From the NCBI RefSeq assembly GCF_002940005.1, contig NZ_MDEF01000002.1: a DNA stretch of 64,000 nt; one strand, written 5' to 3'. This document shows positions 17,945 through 27,025 of the stretch, in pieces. The stretch comes from Xanthomonas hortorum. GTDB lineage: Bacteria; Pseudomonadota; Gammaproteobacteria; Xanthomonadales; Xanthomonadaceae. The notes below the pieces were generated by a model that was not told the origin of the DNA, ran no database searches, and saw only the letters and a list, made by a program, of their open reading frames with translations. Made by a program: the position numbers and the translations under genes. Each line of letters opens with the position of its first letter. Position 1 is the first letter of the stretch.

Positions 17945-17966
17945 CGACCGCTGCCGCGGTCGCCTT
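17945..17966. terminator. Weak hairpin between convergent operons
   Basis: A 7-bp stem CGACCGC/GCGGTCG (17945-17951 with 17956-17962) with a TGCC loop, followed by CCTTTCC. It lies in the 164-bp gap where the two arms of the O-antigen locus converge. The T-run is poor, so termination is uncertain. Confidence 0.45.
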
Positions 17967-18093
17967 TCCGAATACTTAGTCTGTTGCTACTGATGGTGAC
18001 TCAGCCGCAACGAGAACGCTGAGGAAGATACCAAGCACTCCCCAGCACGAGGGCTCAGCTGGATTTTTCCAGCCGCCCCCTCGGTTGCTCTCA

Positions 18094-19035
18094 TCATCTA
18101 AGGCTGGAAGCCTCGAGCATCCAGCGCAGAGTCTCTTCCAGCGGCGGACATCGCCAATCACCAATTAGGTTCTGCAGCTTGGCATTGCTGCCCAGCAACT
18201 TCTTGACTTCATTCTGTCGAACGAAAGCGGGGTTCACTTGCACTTCGATCTCGTGGCCCGTGATCTCTGAGCAGATCCTGATAATGTCACCAAGCGAACT
18301 AGCCACGCCCGAACATACATTGACAATCTGCCCCCTGGCCGCAGGTGACTGCAGAAGCTGGCGGTAAGCCAGCACGACCGCTCTGACATCGCCAAAATCA
18401 CGCCAAACTTCTGTGTTCCCTAGTTCGATCGAGGTCGCCCGCGATGCGAAATGGGAAACGATCTTGGGTACCAGGAAATTCGATGCCTGACCGACCCCTG
18501 TATAGTTGAAGGGGCGGGCAATTACCAAGGGAAGACGTTCCTGCCACAATCGAGCTACGTATTCCATGGCGAGCTTGCTCACCGCATAGTCGTTCGCTGG
18601 AGCGGGATCAACCGATTCCTCGATTACCCCCTCAGTTGCATTGCCGTAAACATTTGCACTGCTCGCGATCAGCACCTTCTCGGGGCGGCGCCGGGTTGAA
18701 GCCAGTGCCTGTAGCAGATTACGCGTGCCGAGCAGATTGACGTGATAGAAGTCATCGGCATCGCCATGGCCGACGAACGCCACTGCCGCCAGATGCACAA
18801 CGTATTCGGCGTCGGCCTCTGCAATAACGTGAGCAACGTCCGCAGCGTCCCGTAGATCCATCGGCCAGAACTCGTCGGTGCCGGCCAAGCTCGTACTGTC
18901 CTGGCGCGTCCCGACACCGATGACCGTGCAGCCCTGCTCCTTGAGTTGCTGCGTCATGTAGCGTCCGGTGAACCCGGACGCTCCACTAACCAGAACCCGC
19001 TTGCCATTCAGGTCAGAATGAGAAGCCACGCTCAT
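18094..19035 (-). CDS. rmd: GDP-6-deoxy-D-lyxo-4-hexulose reductase (GDP-D-rhamnose forming)
   Basis: A 313-residue extended SDR. The N-terminal NAD(P) motif is VLVSGASGFTGRYM; the Tyr/Lys pair is in NDYAVSKLAMEYV; RPFNYTGVGQASNFLVPKIV is typical of Rmd. It reduces the Gmd product to GDP-D-rhamnose, the donor for D-rhamnan O-chains. Its start overlaps the end of gmd by 23 bp, so the two are coupled. I prefer Rmd over GDP-fucose synthase because of its size and the FNYTGVGQ region. Confidence 0.88.
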   Translation of the reverse strand: MSVASHSDLNGKRVLVSGASGFTGRYMTQQLKEQGCTVIGVGTRQDSTSLAGTDEFWPMDLRDAADVAHVIAEADAEYVVHLAAVAFVGHGDADDFYHVNLLGTRNLLQALASTRRRPEKVLIASSANVYGNATEGVIEESVDPAPANDYAVSKLAMEYVARLWQERLPLVIARPFNYTGVGQASNFLVPKIVSHFASRATSIELGNTEVWRDFGDVRAVVLAYRQLLQSPAARGQIVNVCSGVASSLGDIIRICSEITGHEIEVQVNPAFVRQNEVKKLLGSNAKLQNLIGDWRCPPLEETLRWMLEASSLR

Positions 19036-20053
19036 TCCTCTTTAGGTCGGCCTCGACCATCATCTGGCACAGCTGCTCCAGCGTAGTTTCAGGCTTCCAG
19101 CCAAGGATGCGAGCCGCCTTTTCTGGGTCGCCGATCAGCAGTTCCACTTCTGCAGGGCGGTGGAACTTCGGGTTGATGCGCATCACCACCTTGCCGGTGG
19201 CAGTATCCACTGCAGTCTCCTCGGCGTCCTTTCCGCGGAACTCGACGTTGATGCCCGCGCCTTTGAACGCCATGCTGACGAAGTCACGAACTGTTTCGGT
19301 GCGGTTGGTCGCGAGCACGAAAGTATCCGGCTCGTCGGCTTGCAGCATGCGCCACATACCTTCCACATACTCGCGGGCGAAGCCCCAATCACGCTTGGCA
19401 TCCAGGTTACCCAGTTCCAGGCAGTCCAGCTGCCCCAGCTTGATCTTGGCCACCGAGTCGGTGATCTTGCGCGTCACGAATTCGCGGCCCCGCAGAGGGC
19501 TTTCGTGGTTGAACAAGATACCGCTGGAACCGAAGATGTCGTAACTTTCGCGATAATTGACCGTAATCCAATGCGCGTAGAGCTTGGCGACGCCGTATGG
19601 ACTACGAGGCCAAAAAGGCGTGTCTTCTCTCTGGGGAATTGCCTGCACCTTGCCAAACATTTCCGAAGTCGATGCTTGGTAGAAGCGAATCCTTGGGTTC
19701 ACCAAGCGAATAGCTTCGAGTATATGCAACGCACCGACACCAGTGATCTGAGCAGTCGTGGTTGGCTGCTCGAAACTGACGCCCACGAAACTCTGAGCAG
19801 CGAGGTTATAGATCTCATCTGGCTGAACACGTTGGACCATCGCGATGGTGGTGCCAAGATCAGTAAGGTCATATTCGACCAACTCGAGATTCGGATGTTT
19901 GGCAACACCCACTTCCTCGAGGCGCCAAAAATTCACCGAGCTAGTACGACGATAGGTGCCAAAAACCTTATAGCCCTTGCCTAGCAGGAGCTCAGTCAAA
20001 TAAGCACCATCCTGCCCGGTGATGCCGGTAATAATCGCTGTTTTGTTAGTCAT
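19013..20053 (-). CDS. gmd: GDP-mannose 4,6-dehydratase
   Basis: 346 residues from the ATG at 20053, which has an AAAGAG ribosome site eight bases upstream; an ATG two codons earlier is too close to it. It has the N-terminal GITGQDGAYLTELLL, the STSEMFGK active site, SPYGVAKLYAHWI with the Tyr/Lys pair, FNHESPLRGREFVTRK, and the substrate residues REYVEGMW. It converts GDP-mannose from XanB to GDP-4-keto-6-deoxymannose, the substrate of Rmd. It is transcribed together with the downstream rmd. Confidence 0.95.
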   Translation of the reverse strand: MTNKTAIITGITGQDGAYLTELLLGKGYKVFGTYRRTSSVNFWRLEEVGVAKHPNLELVEYDLTDLGTTIAMVQRVQPDEIYNLAAQSFVGVSFEQPTTTAQITGVGALHILEAIRLVNPRIRFYQASTSEMFGKVQAIPQREDTPFWPRSPYGVAKLYAHWITVNYRESYDIFGSSGILFNHESPLRGREFVTRKITDSVAKIKLGQLDCLELGNLDAKRDWGFAREYVEGMWRMLQADEPDTFVLATNRTETVRDFVSMAFKGAGINVEFRGKDAEETAVDTATGKVVMRINPKFHRPAEVELLIGDPEKAARILGWKPETTLEQLCQMMVEADLKRNERGFSF

Positions 20054-20150
20054 CCACATTACTCTTTAAGAATTAGGGAGGCAGCCTTAGCCTGGAACAC
20101 CGGTCGCGGGTCCTGCCTAGCGGACCATGCGCAAGACGGCCATCTGTCTA

Positions 20151-22685
20151 TCATAACTTGCCCTGGAGTAAGACGGGCTCCTGGGAGGATCCTAAAAGAC
20201 TCGTGACGGGTGCAATTGCAACAGTTGCAAGTTGCTCGGCACTTTGCACCCACGTCAACCAAGGCATTGCATCAGTGCGCGGATGGACACCGCGGGCATG
20301 AAGCTCAAGCCACTTTTCGATCGCGCCCGCGATCTCCAATGGCGTGTGGCCAGAAAAGTAGGATGCATGATCACCAGCGACTTCGCGAAATACTGGAATG
20401 TCGCGAGCAAGCACTGGCAGCCGTCGCTGGCCCGCCTCTATAAGCGGCAGCCCGAACCCCTCACCTTCGGACGCCGCGATTAGACAAGTGCATGCTGCAT
20501 ACAGCATCTCCAAGAATTCATCACTTGCCGAACCCAACCAGAACAAGTTGTGGTGCAGTTGGGGGTGGTTTTCGAGCTTTTCGCAAAGTTCGTCAACCAG
20601 CCAACCCTTCTTGCCTACAATCACCAAAGCGATGTCACTGCCTGTGGACCAGAGGTGCTCAAACGCGGCCAGCACGCCCGCATGTCCTTTACGAGGCTCG
20701 AGGGTACCGACCAGCAAGAAACTTGGCACCTGCTGCAGACGCGACAGTAAGAGCTCTGCCCGATCCGGCATTCCGCGACTTGGTGCACTACCCTCAAGAT
20801 CCGCACCAAGATGGAACCACTTGATCTCCGGATTCTGTTCGATTCCGTTCTCAAGCATCCAGCCCTCGACGTCTTCTGCAACAGCACGTGAAATACAGAT
20901 CAAACGATCTGACACGGCAATGATTCCTCGTAGCCAACGTTCGTGATGCTGTCCACCGGACCCAGGCCACCACTCAGGACGCCGCACGGGCAGGATGTCG
21001 TAAACGACGAAATTGATCAGCACGCCGGTCGCACGGAAATAATCGAACCACTCAGATGCAACATCGACCGCGTGGCCTACCAAATCAAGACCCAGGAATA
21101 CATCCCCAGCATGGCAGACCAGCGGAGCGTCTTCACACGCATCTTCCCCTAGCAGATGACTTGCATACGCATTGGCACACATATAACGGCGTGAATCACG
21201 GTCTAGGCGAATCAGTTGGACCCTGTACCCCTGCAGCGGATGACGCAGCCACTCGTTAGAGATGGCACGGGTCACACGCTGAATTCCCGTGCCACGGTCA
21301 TGCGCTGCGAGCTCTGTTACATCAAGCATCACCATTCGCGTCGCTGGCGCCATGCTGCGATCAAGCGCGTCGGCTGCAGCAACGAGTGCCAAAGGGTGAA
21401 TGTCATCAGTGCTGATCGCGGTAATCGCAAGATCCATAATTTCATCCACGCCTATCCGTGGCAGCGACCGGGCATGGACTTCTTCGCATGCGTCCAAGAA
21501 GGACTCTGCGCTTTTCTCCCACGAAAACGCATTGGCGCGTTGCAAAGAGAATGCACGAGAAAACGCAACCGCCGCGTCGTCTTCGAGCATCCATCGGATA
21601 CGCTCACTCATCTCGGCTGTGTCGTAGGGGTCGAACAACATCGTCGGCTCAGTGGCGATCTCACACAAACTCGATGCATTGGCAGCGATCACAGCCGCGC
21701 CACATGCCATGGCTTCCAATACTGGTAAACCAAATCCCTCATGCCAAGAAGGAAACACAAAAAAACGACACTCGTTGTAAAGCGCAACCAATTCCTCGTC
21801 CGTCACATAGCCCGTAAAACGAACCTCGCGTGATTCCAGGCCACAGACAGCTGCGACTTGCAGTAACTCCTCGACAAGCGGTGCTGGCATTCGTCCTGCC
21901 AGCACGAGATGAGCTGTCTTACGAAGGTTTGCAGGCACGCCAGCGTAGGCTTCAACCAAGCGCTTAAGGTTTTTGCGCCGATCCGCGCCTCCTGTGTACA
22001 AAACAAAATCGCCCTCGATCGCAAACTTGCGTCGAGTCGAGCGGCGCGTTGGATCAAGCTTCTGGAGAGGCACGAACACCGAGTCGCAGCCTGCAGAGAT
22101 GTTGTGCACCCGCCCGCGCTCAAATCCACCAACGAGGCATGCTTCTTGGACAGAGCTGTCCGAGATCGCCAGCAAGGCATCAGCCTCTTGCAAGTACGAA
22201 AATTTCTTCAAATAAGCGTCTTTATAAATTGGTTCAGGATCGAGGTAAATCTCCGGATTCATGATCGGAATCAGATCGTACATCGTGACGACAGTAGGGA
22301 CGCGGCACGCGCGACCGATGCTGGTCACAGCATTGTCACCATATCCTTCAAACAAACTGGACACATGTAAAACGTCCGGCTGCAACGCGGCTAGTGATGC
22401 CTCACGAATGATCTCCGCATGATTACATCGCGCAGCGTTCCCAGAGTCGCACGCGTTGACAGGCAGCGGGACATGCCACACATGAATGTTTTCGGCAGGA
22501 ACAAGACCCTTGAATGCAGCACGTATATCCTTGATGGATTCGGTGAAAGCCCCGTTTAATGCAAGATGGATATCATGCCCTCTTGAACTACGCGCCACGG
22601 AAAGCGCTAGCGAAATACTATACCTACCGATACCGCGGAAGCGGCTTTCGGTTTGTGCACCCTGAAGATCTATAACAATACGCAT
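20151..22685 (-). CDS. Tandem GT4 glycosyltransferase, probable O-antigen rhamnosyltransferase
   Basis: 844 residues holding two GT-B glycosyltransferase units. Unit one (about 1-390) begins with QGAQTES..RGIGRYS, and its nucleotide-sugar EX7E motif is in EGFGLPVLEAMACG near residue 310. Unit two (about 445-820) has RGTGIQRVTRAI at its start, LVGTLEPRKGH, and EX7E in EGFGLPLIEAG near residue 737. Twin active sites in one chain are known in O-chain polymerising transferases such as E. coli WbdA. With Gmd/Rmd downstream the likely donor is GDP-D-rhamnose. The ATG at 22685 overlaps the previous stop (TGATG). Its first unit is clearly paralogous to that of the 1032-residue protein at 27026-30124. 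Confidence 0.86.
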   Translation of the reverse strand: MRIVIDLQGAQTESRFRGIGRYSISLALSVARSSRGHDIHLALNGAFTESIKDIRAAFKGLVPAENIHVWHVPLPVNACDSGNAARCNHAEIIREASLAALQPDVLHVSSLFEGYGDNAVTSIGRACRVPTVVTMYDLIPIMNPEIYLDPEPIYKDAYLKKFSYLQEADALLAISDSSVQEACLVGGFERGRVHNISAGCDSVFVPLQKLDPTRRSTRRKFAIEGDFVLYTGGADRRKNLKRLVEAYAGVPANLRKTAHLVLAGRMPAPLVEELLQVAAVCGLESREVRFTGYVTDEELVALYNECRFFVFPSWHEGFGLPVLEAMACGAAVIAANASSLCEIATEPTMLFDPYDTAEMSERIRWMLEDDAAVAFSRAFSLQRANAFSWEKSAESFLDACEEVHARSLPRIGVDEIMDLAITAISTDDIHPLALVAAADALDRSMAPATRMVMLDVTELAAHDRGTGIQRVTRAISNEWLRHPLQGYRVQLIRLDRDSRRYMCANAYASHLLGEDACEDAPLVCHAGDVFLGLDLVGHAVDVASEWFDYFRATGVLINFVVYDILPVRRPEWWPGSGGQHHERWLRGIIAVSDRLICISRAVAEDVEGWMLENGIEQNPEIKWFHLGADLEGSAPSRGMPDRAELLLSRLQQVPSFLLVGTLEPRKGHAGVLAAFEHLWSTGSDIALVIVGKKGWLVDELCEKLENHPQLHHNLFWLGSASDEFLEMLYAACTCLIAASEGEGFGLPLIEAGQRRLPVLARDIPVFREVAGDHASYFSGHTPLEIAGAIEKWLELHARGVHPRTDAMPWLTWVQSAEQLATVAIAPVTSLLGSSQEPVLLQGKL

Positions 22686-24811
22686 CAAACAAGCTCCGTG
22701 TTACGTGCTGCTAGCATGCGTCCATAGAGCTTCAGCCCGCGAGACGACAACTGGCTTGCGGCCGTCTTCTCGGTAAGCGCAGCGGTATCGATCACATGGC
22801 CAACAATTGGGATGTGTTGTGGCGCAGCATGGGCTGCACGGTCAATAAGCATATCGGAGGTCGCAAGTGCTCTTATTTTCGAATGCAACGGGGGCGAGGT
22901 CCGCAACGCACGATTAAGCATTTTCGCAAACGCGGGTCGTTTCAAAACCCGACGGATCAAAGCAATCATTATCCGTCTAATCGACGCCCTCGGCCCTCTT
23001 GCCAGACGCGCCATGCCTCTTAGTGGCCGAGTCAAGCGCCATGACGTAGTTGCATGGACTGCATGGAGATTCTGTTCGGCAACGCTGGCACGCAGGTACC
23101 AATGATGTGCATTCTGAAGCGAAGAGTTGAGTTGTGCACGCACATCTTCAATTTGCTGACGCAGCGTGGCAAAACTTACCCCTGTGGCTTGCAATCGGCG
23201 ACGAACCTCACTCAATTTCGCATTATCGGTGGCATGCAGCTCGTTCAAACCCCGGATCGTTTCATTGAGGTCTTCCCTGATTCTTTCGCTTTCGCCGGCT
23301 TGTAGATACCAGTGGTGTGCATTGCTCAGCGACTCGTTCAACTTAGCCTTCAGCCCTTCTAGCTCACCTTGCAGATGGCGGGCAGAACGCTCATATATTA
23401 ACAATGCCCCCTCCTGCTTGCGCAGGACGTGCAACCAACCGGCTTGTTCGGAAATAGGTGCGGCTATGCCCAATGCCTCATGTAACGCCCGATAGGTCCA
23501 ACTCTCTTGAGGCAAGGCAAGAACATGGTGGAAAGCATCCCGATATCGAGCGGGTAGCATGGAAATATCCAGTAATGGGCGTCGCACCGGAAGCGGCGCG
23601 CTCACCTGACCATGCACGATCTCCCGAAGCGTAATAAGTAACGAAAGCAGCAAGTCATTTGGCCAAACGCAATCGGCAGCCTCAGCAGAAATGGCACCGT
23701 AGTCGATGAAGGCAACGCGCCCGGCGTCATCGATTAACAAGTTCCAGCATCTAAGATCGTTGTGATACAGCCCGGCAGCTTCCAATGCTACAAGCTGCGC
23801 AATGATGGTATCAGCCACTTCCTCATATGAATAAGGCGCCTTTTCTTCGATCAATTCCGAAAGCAGCCGTCCGGGAAGCTGTTGACGCAGTATCCAGACG
23901 TCCTGACTGTCCTGAAGATGCGCCATCAAATTTGGCGCTGTCACGCCCGGCGGTGGCATGCGCAAAAAACTGACTTCGTTTTCATACTCCGCGAGATTGA
24001 TTTTTCGACGTGCAGGATTGGCTAGCGACATCTTCTTCAGCAGGACCCCTTCCGCAAAATAGTAGCGTCGCGTGCCAGCATGGCTATTCATCGCATTGGC
24101 GTGCGATTCGCTGCGCCAAGAATCGAACTCGCGGAAATCCTCGCCTAGCAACCAGTAGCGACTGCTGGCGTAATAGAGCGGACGGGTGATTCCTGATAGA
24201 TGCGTGACTTGGTGGGCCAGTACGCGTTGCAAAGCATAACGCTGCAACAGTTCTGCGGGATCGGCGGGCTGCGTCGGACCCCAATAAAGCGGCTCCTCTC
24301 GAACCGCCAATTCGTAAATCCCGATCGGAATGCAATCATTGATGCGACCGACGAGATCGACGACAGGCTCCAGGCCATGCTCATGGATCAGGTGATGGAA
24401 AACACTCAACCCAAGCACAAGATCGTACTTGCCTTGCTCTAATTGCCCAACAATTTCTTCGATCCGCCCACATTCGAATGTAGCTGCTGCGAAGCCTTGC
24501 TCACGCGCCAACTCCTGGCATACCGCCACATTGCGGTCCAGGAAATCAACACCATGCACGATAAATCCTCGCGCAGCGAGATTGAGCGAAAAAAAGCCTT
24601 GGGCACACCCCAAGTCCAGTATGCGAGCAGGACGTTCAAGTACTGTCTGGAGCCTAACAGCAACATCCAGAATCAGCTCAAGTCGGTCTTCGCAACTACG
24701 CGAACTATCCTCGGAAAGCTCGGGATGGTCAAAGATCGGCTGATATTTTTCAGGAAGGGCAGCCACCAGGTCGGTAATTGAGTTAGTGGCGGATGGCAAG
24801 GAATGGATCAT
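22685..24811 (-). CDS. WbdD-like O-antigen chain terminator: methyltransferase-kinase-coiled coil
   Basis: 708 residues from the ATG at 24811, preceded by an AGG ribosome site; longer in-frame starts exist up to 24865. Domain order matches E. coli WbdD. A class I SAM methyltransferase (about 12-250) has ILDLGCAQGFFSLNLA and GLSVFHHLIHEHG, then ELAVREEPLYWGPTQP. A small kinase (about 255-430) has the catalytic loop LYHNDLRCWNLL (near 348) and the metal motif IDYG (near 368). A coiled coil (about 450-590) follows, then TTSWRLTRPLR and a basic amphipathic tail. WbdD caps the non-reducing end of the chain with methyl/phosphate, and its coiled coil acts as a length ruler. All catalytic motifs look intact. 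wzt lies immediately upstream in the same transcript, as expected for a capped, ABC-exported polymer. Confidence 0.9.
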   Translation of the reverse strand: MIHSLPSATNSITDLVAALPEKYQPIFDHPELSEDSSRSCEDRLELILDVAVRLQTVLERPARILDLGCAQGFFSLNLAARGFIVHGVDFLDRNVAVCQELAREQGFAAATFECGRIEEIVGQLEQGKYDLVLGLSVFHHLIHEHGLEPVVDLVGRINDCIPIGIYELAVREEPLYWGPTQPADPAELLQRYALQRVLAHQVTHLSGITRPLYYASSRYWLLGEDFREFDSWRSESHANAMNSHAGTRRYYFAEGVLLKKMSLANPARRKINLAEYENEVSFLRMPPPGVTAPNLMAHLQDSQDVWILRQQLPGRLLSELIEEKAPYSYEEVADTIIAQLVALEAAGLYHNDLRCWNLLIDDAGRVAFIDYGAISAEAADCVWPNDLLLSLLITLREIVHGQVSAPLPVRRPLLDISMLPARYRDAFHHVLALPQESWTYRALHEALGIAAPISEQAGWLHVLRKQEGALLIYERSARHLQGELEGLKAKLNESLSNAHHWYLQAGESERIREDLNETIRGLNELHATDNAKLSEVRRRLQATGVSFATLRQQIEDVRAQLNSSLQNAHHWYLRASVAEQNLHAVHATTSWRLTRPLRGMARLARGPRASIRRIMIALIRRVLKRPAFAKMLNRALRTSPPLHSKIRALATSDMLIDRAAHAAPQHIPIVGHVIDTAALTEKTAASQLSSRGLKLYGRMLAARNTELV

Positions 24812-24865
24812 CGATAGGAACCTAGGCGAAGGCGACATGCCAGCGTGGCATGCGGAAATTGGCAA

Positions 24866-26152
24866 TCAGGCAGCATCGGTAGAAAACTCGGCCTTTAGGT
24901 CGACGATGCCCCAGAACTGCATGGGGCGACTGACGTCCAGCAGAATTGCATCGTAGCGGCGATCCAGAGGGACCAGCTCGGCAAGCGGATCACCGCTAGA
25001 AATGCCCAGGGAAACCATGTAATGCCCTTCATTAACGCTCATCGGAAGGCTGAAGTGGCAGGTCACTATGTCACCGGCGCGCGGAGCAATCACTTCACGC
25101 CCATCACTGGACAAAAACGAGTTGGTCCCATATAGAAACAGCCCTTCCAAGGTCTTGAGCAGAAACCCGGGCACAACGTTATCAAAGTCACGTTCGAAGA
25201 CGACTTTCATGTAAAAGTTGGTGACTGCGCCGCTTTCGATCCGCGCGGGGAAACGCTCACCCCCACTTACTACGGCGTAATCGATGATCTTGGCTCCGCC
25301 CTGGCCCCAACGATGCTCGCCGCGGTTGTAGCCGTGCCGGGTATGAAAGACGTCTTCAGCACCTTGGTCAGGCATCACCTCTGCTGAAACATGGCCTGGC
25401 GAGAGACCGGCGTTTGACGTGCGTCCAAACAATTCGTCCAGATACAGGTTCGAGATCTCGCGCGCCGGACCATCCGCATAGACTCCCCCATCCTTGATGA
25501 AAAGCACACGATCGCAATGCTTCACGATGTCGCCTACGGCATGACTCACCAAGATCAGGGTCGTCCCCTGCTCCTTGAACGCCTGAACGCGTTTGAAGCA
25601 TTTCGCCTGGAAGTAAGCATCGCCGACCGAAAGTGCCTCATCGACGATCAACACATCCGGCCTGAACGCCGTAGCCACTGCAAACGCCACCCGCACCTGC
25701 ATACCGCTGGAGTAGGTTCTTACCGGCTCGTCAAAGTATTCACCTACCTCTGCGAACTCCTCGATGCCTGCCATTGCCGAATCGATCTGCTGCTGTGAGT
25801 AACCCATCAAACCGGCCGAATGGTAGGCGTTCTGACGGCCAGTCAGGTCGGGATTGAATCCCATGCCCAGCTCAAGGATTGCAGCGATATGACCAGAGCG
25901 AACGATACGGCCCTCGGTTGGCTGCACCGTTCCGGTGATCAGTTTTAGCAAAGTACTCTTGCCTGCCCCATTGCGCCCGACCACACCAACTGTTTCGCCG
26001 CTTTTGATGGAGATAGACACATTGCGCAGAATCCAGTGCTCCTCGCGCGGGCGAACAGGAGCCCCGAACCAACTTGCCGCGCGCAGCCATTGGCTGCTCC
26101 AAACCCGATAGGCTTTGCCGACGCCCTCGACCTTCATGACGAAATCGTTCAT
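24866..26152 (-). CDS. wzt: O-antigen ABC transporter ATP-binding protein Wzt with C-terminal glycan-binding-like domain
   Basis: 428 residues. The ATPase domain (1-240) has Walker A in VGRNGAGKSTLLK, the signature YSSGMQVRVAFAVA and Walker B VLIVDEALSVGD. A further 180 residues form a beta-rich domain (ESGAVTNFYMKVVFERDF, VPGFLLKTLEGLFLYGTNSF) like the Wzt C-terminal domain that recognises the capped end of the polymer in E. coli O8/O9a. It powers Wzm, encoded just upstream (ATGA overlap). The WbdD-like gene follows directly. Confidence 0.94.
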   Translation of the reverse strand: MNDFVMKVEGVGKAYRVWSSQWLRAASWFGAPVRPREEHWILRNVSISIKSGETVGVVGRNGAGKSTLLKLITGTVQPTEGRIVRSGHIAAILELGMGFNPDLTGRQNAYHSAGLMGYSQQQIDSAMAGIEEFAEVGEYFDEPVRTYSSGMQVRVAFAVATAFRPDVLIVDEALSVGDAYFQAKCFKRVQAFKEQGTTLILVSHAVGDIVKHCDRVLFIKDGGVYADGPAREISNLYLDELFGRTSNAGLSPGHVSAEVMPDQGAEDVFHTRHGYNRGEHRWGQGGAKIIDYAVVSGGERFPARIESGAVTNFYMKVVFERDFDNVVPGFLLKTLEGLFLYGTNSFLSSDGREVIAPRAGDIVTCHFSLPMSVNEGHYMVSLGISSGDPLAELVPLDRRYDAILLDVSRPMQFWGIVDLKAEFSTDAA

Positions 26153-26943
26153 AAGGCGTCCACCAGCTCCTGACTTGCTCGTCGGAATACAACAAGCGAC
26201 ATCACGCCCAGCACTAGAGTCGCCAGACCAAGCGGCGCCAGTGACATCCAGTCAGGATTCTTGTCATACAGCAGGACCTGCTGATAAGCCGTTACTAGCG
26301 GATACAGAGGGTTTAGCCTGAAAACATCACCGACTTCCTTCGGCAGGATGGAGATGTTGTAAACAATAGGCGTAAGCCAGAACAGCGCCTGCAATACCAC
26401 CGGTACGACCTGTGCGATATCGCGCATGAACACATTAAATACGCCAAGCAGGAGCCCGATCGACATAGCGAAGGTAAGCGTCAACAACATGAGTATTGGT
26501 AACCATAAAGCTGGATGCCCTGGAAAGTGCCCCAGGACGGCAAAGACAAGAAAAATAGCAAACAACAACAGTATGTTGTTCACAAGCATTGCACCGCCAG
26601 CAATGAAGGGCAGGCAGATGCGAGGAAACGCCATTTTTTTCATCAAGTTACCGTTCTCTACAAACAATGAGACGCACTTATTAATCGTCTCGTTGAACAT
26701 GCTCCAGCACAGCGTACCCGACATCAGGTACAAAGCGTATGCGTATTTATTGTCGATACCTGGAAGCTTGGCTGACAGCACTTCCGAAAGAATCGTTGCA
26801 AAAATCAGAACCTGCATCAGCGGATGGATGATCATCCACATTGCACCAAGCTTGCTCTGTATGAAACGCATCCTCAATTCGTTCTTGATCGAGGAGAAGA
26901 TGAAATATCTGTAGGCCCATAGGGACCGCAGCATGTCTTTCAT
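26149..26943 (-). CDS. wzm: O-antigen ABC transporter permease Wzm
   Basis: 264 residues with an N-terminal cytoplasmic stretch and about six membrane helices, of the ABC-2 type used for polysaccharide export. Landmarks are ELRMRFIQSKLGAMWMIIHPL near the N-terminus and FWLTPIVYNISILP, RLNPLYPLVTAYQ in the C-terminal half. It pairs with Wzt (overlap of four bases) to move finished O-chain across the inner membrane. No Wzx flippase or Wzy polymerase is present in the window, which fits the ABC-dependent route. Confidence 0.94.
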   Translation of the reverse strand: MKDMLRSLWAYRYFIFSSIKNELRMRFIQSKLGAMWMIIHPLMQVLIFATILSEVLSAKLPGIDNKYAYALYLMSGTLCWSMFNETINKCVSLFVENGNLMKKMAFPRICLPFIAGGAMLVNNILLLFAIFLVFAVLGHFPGHPALWLPILMLLTLTFAMSIGLLLGVFNVFMRDIAQVVPVVLQALFWLTPIVYNISILPKEVGDVFRLNPLYPLVTAYQQVLLYDKNPDWMSLAPLGLATLVLGVMSLVVFRRASQELVDAL

Positions 26944-27025
26944 GGTGTAACGCTTCCTGAAAAGGATGACGGCACCGCACTCGATGCGGCAGTCGGGACG
27001 GGATGATGAGTGCGAACACGGGAGT

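Noticed and set aside
22685..24865. Frameshift or gene fusion artefact in the methyltransferase-kinase gene
   Set aside because: The three-domain order is the normal WbdD architecture, so it is a genuine multidomain protein.
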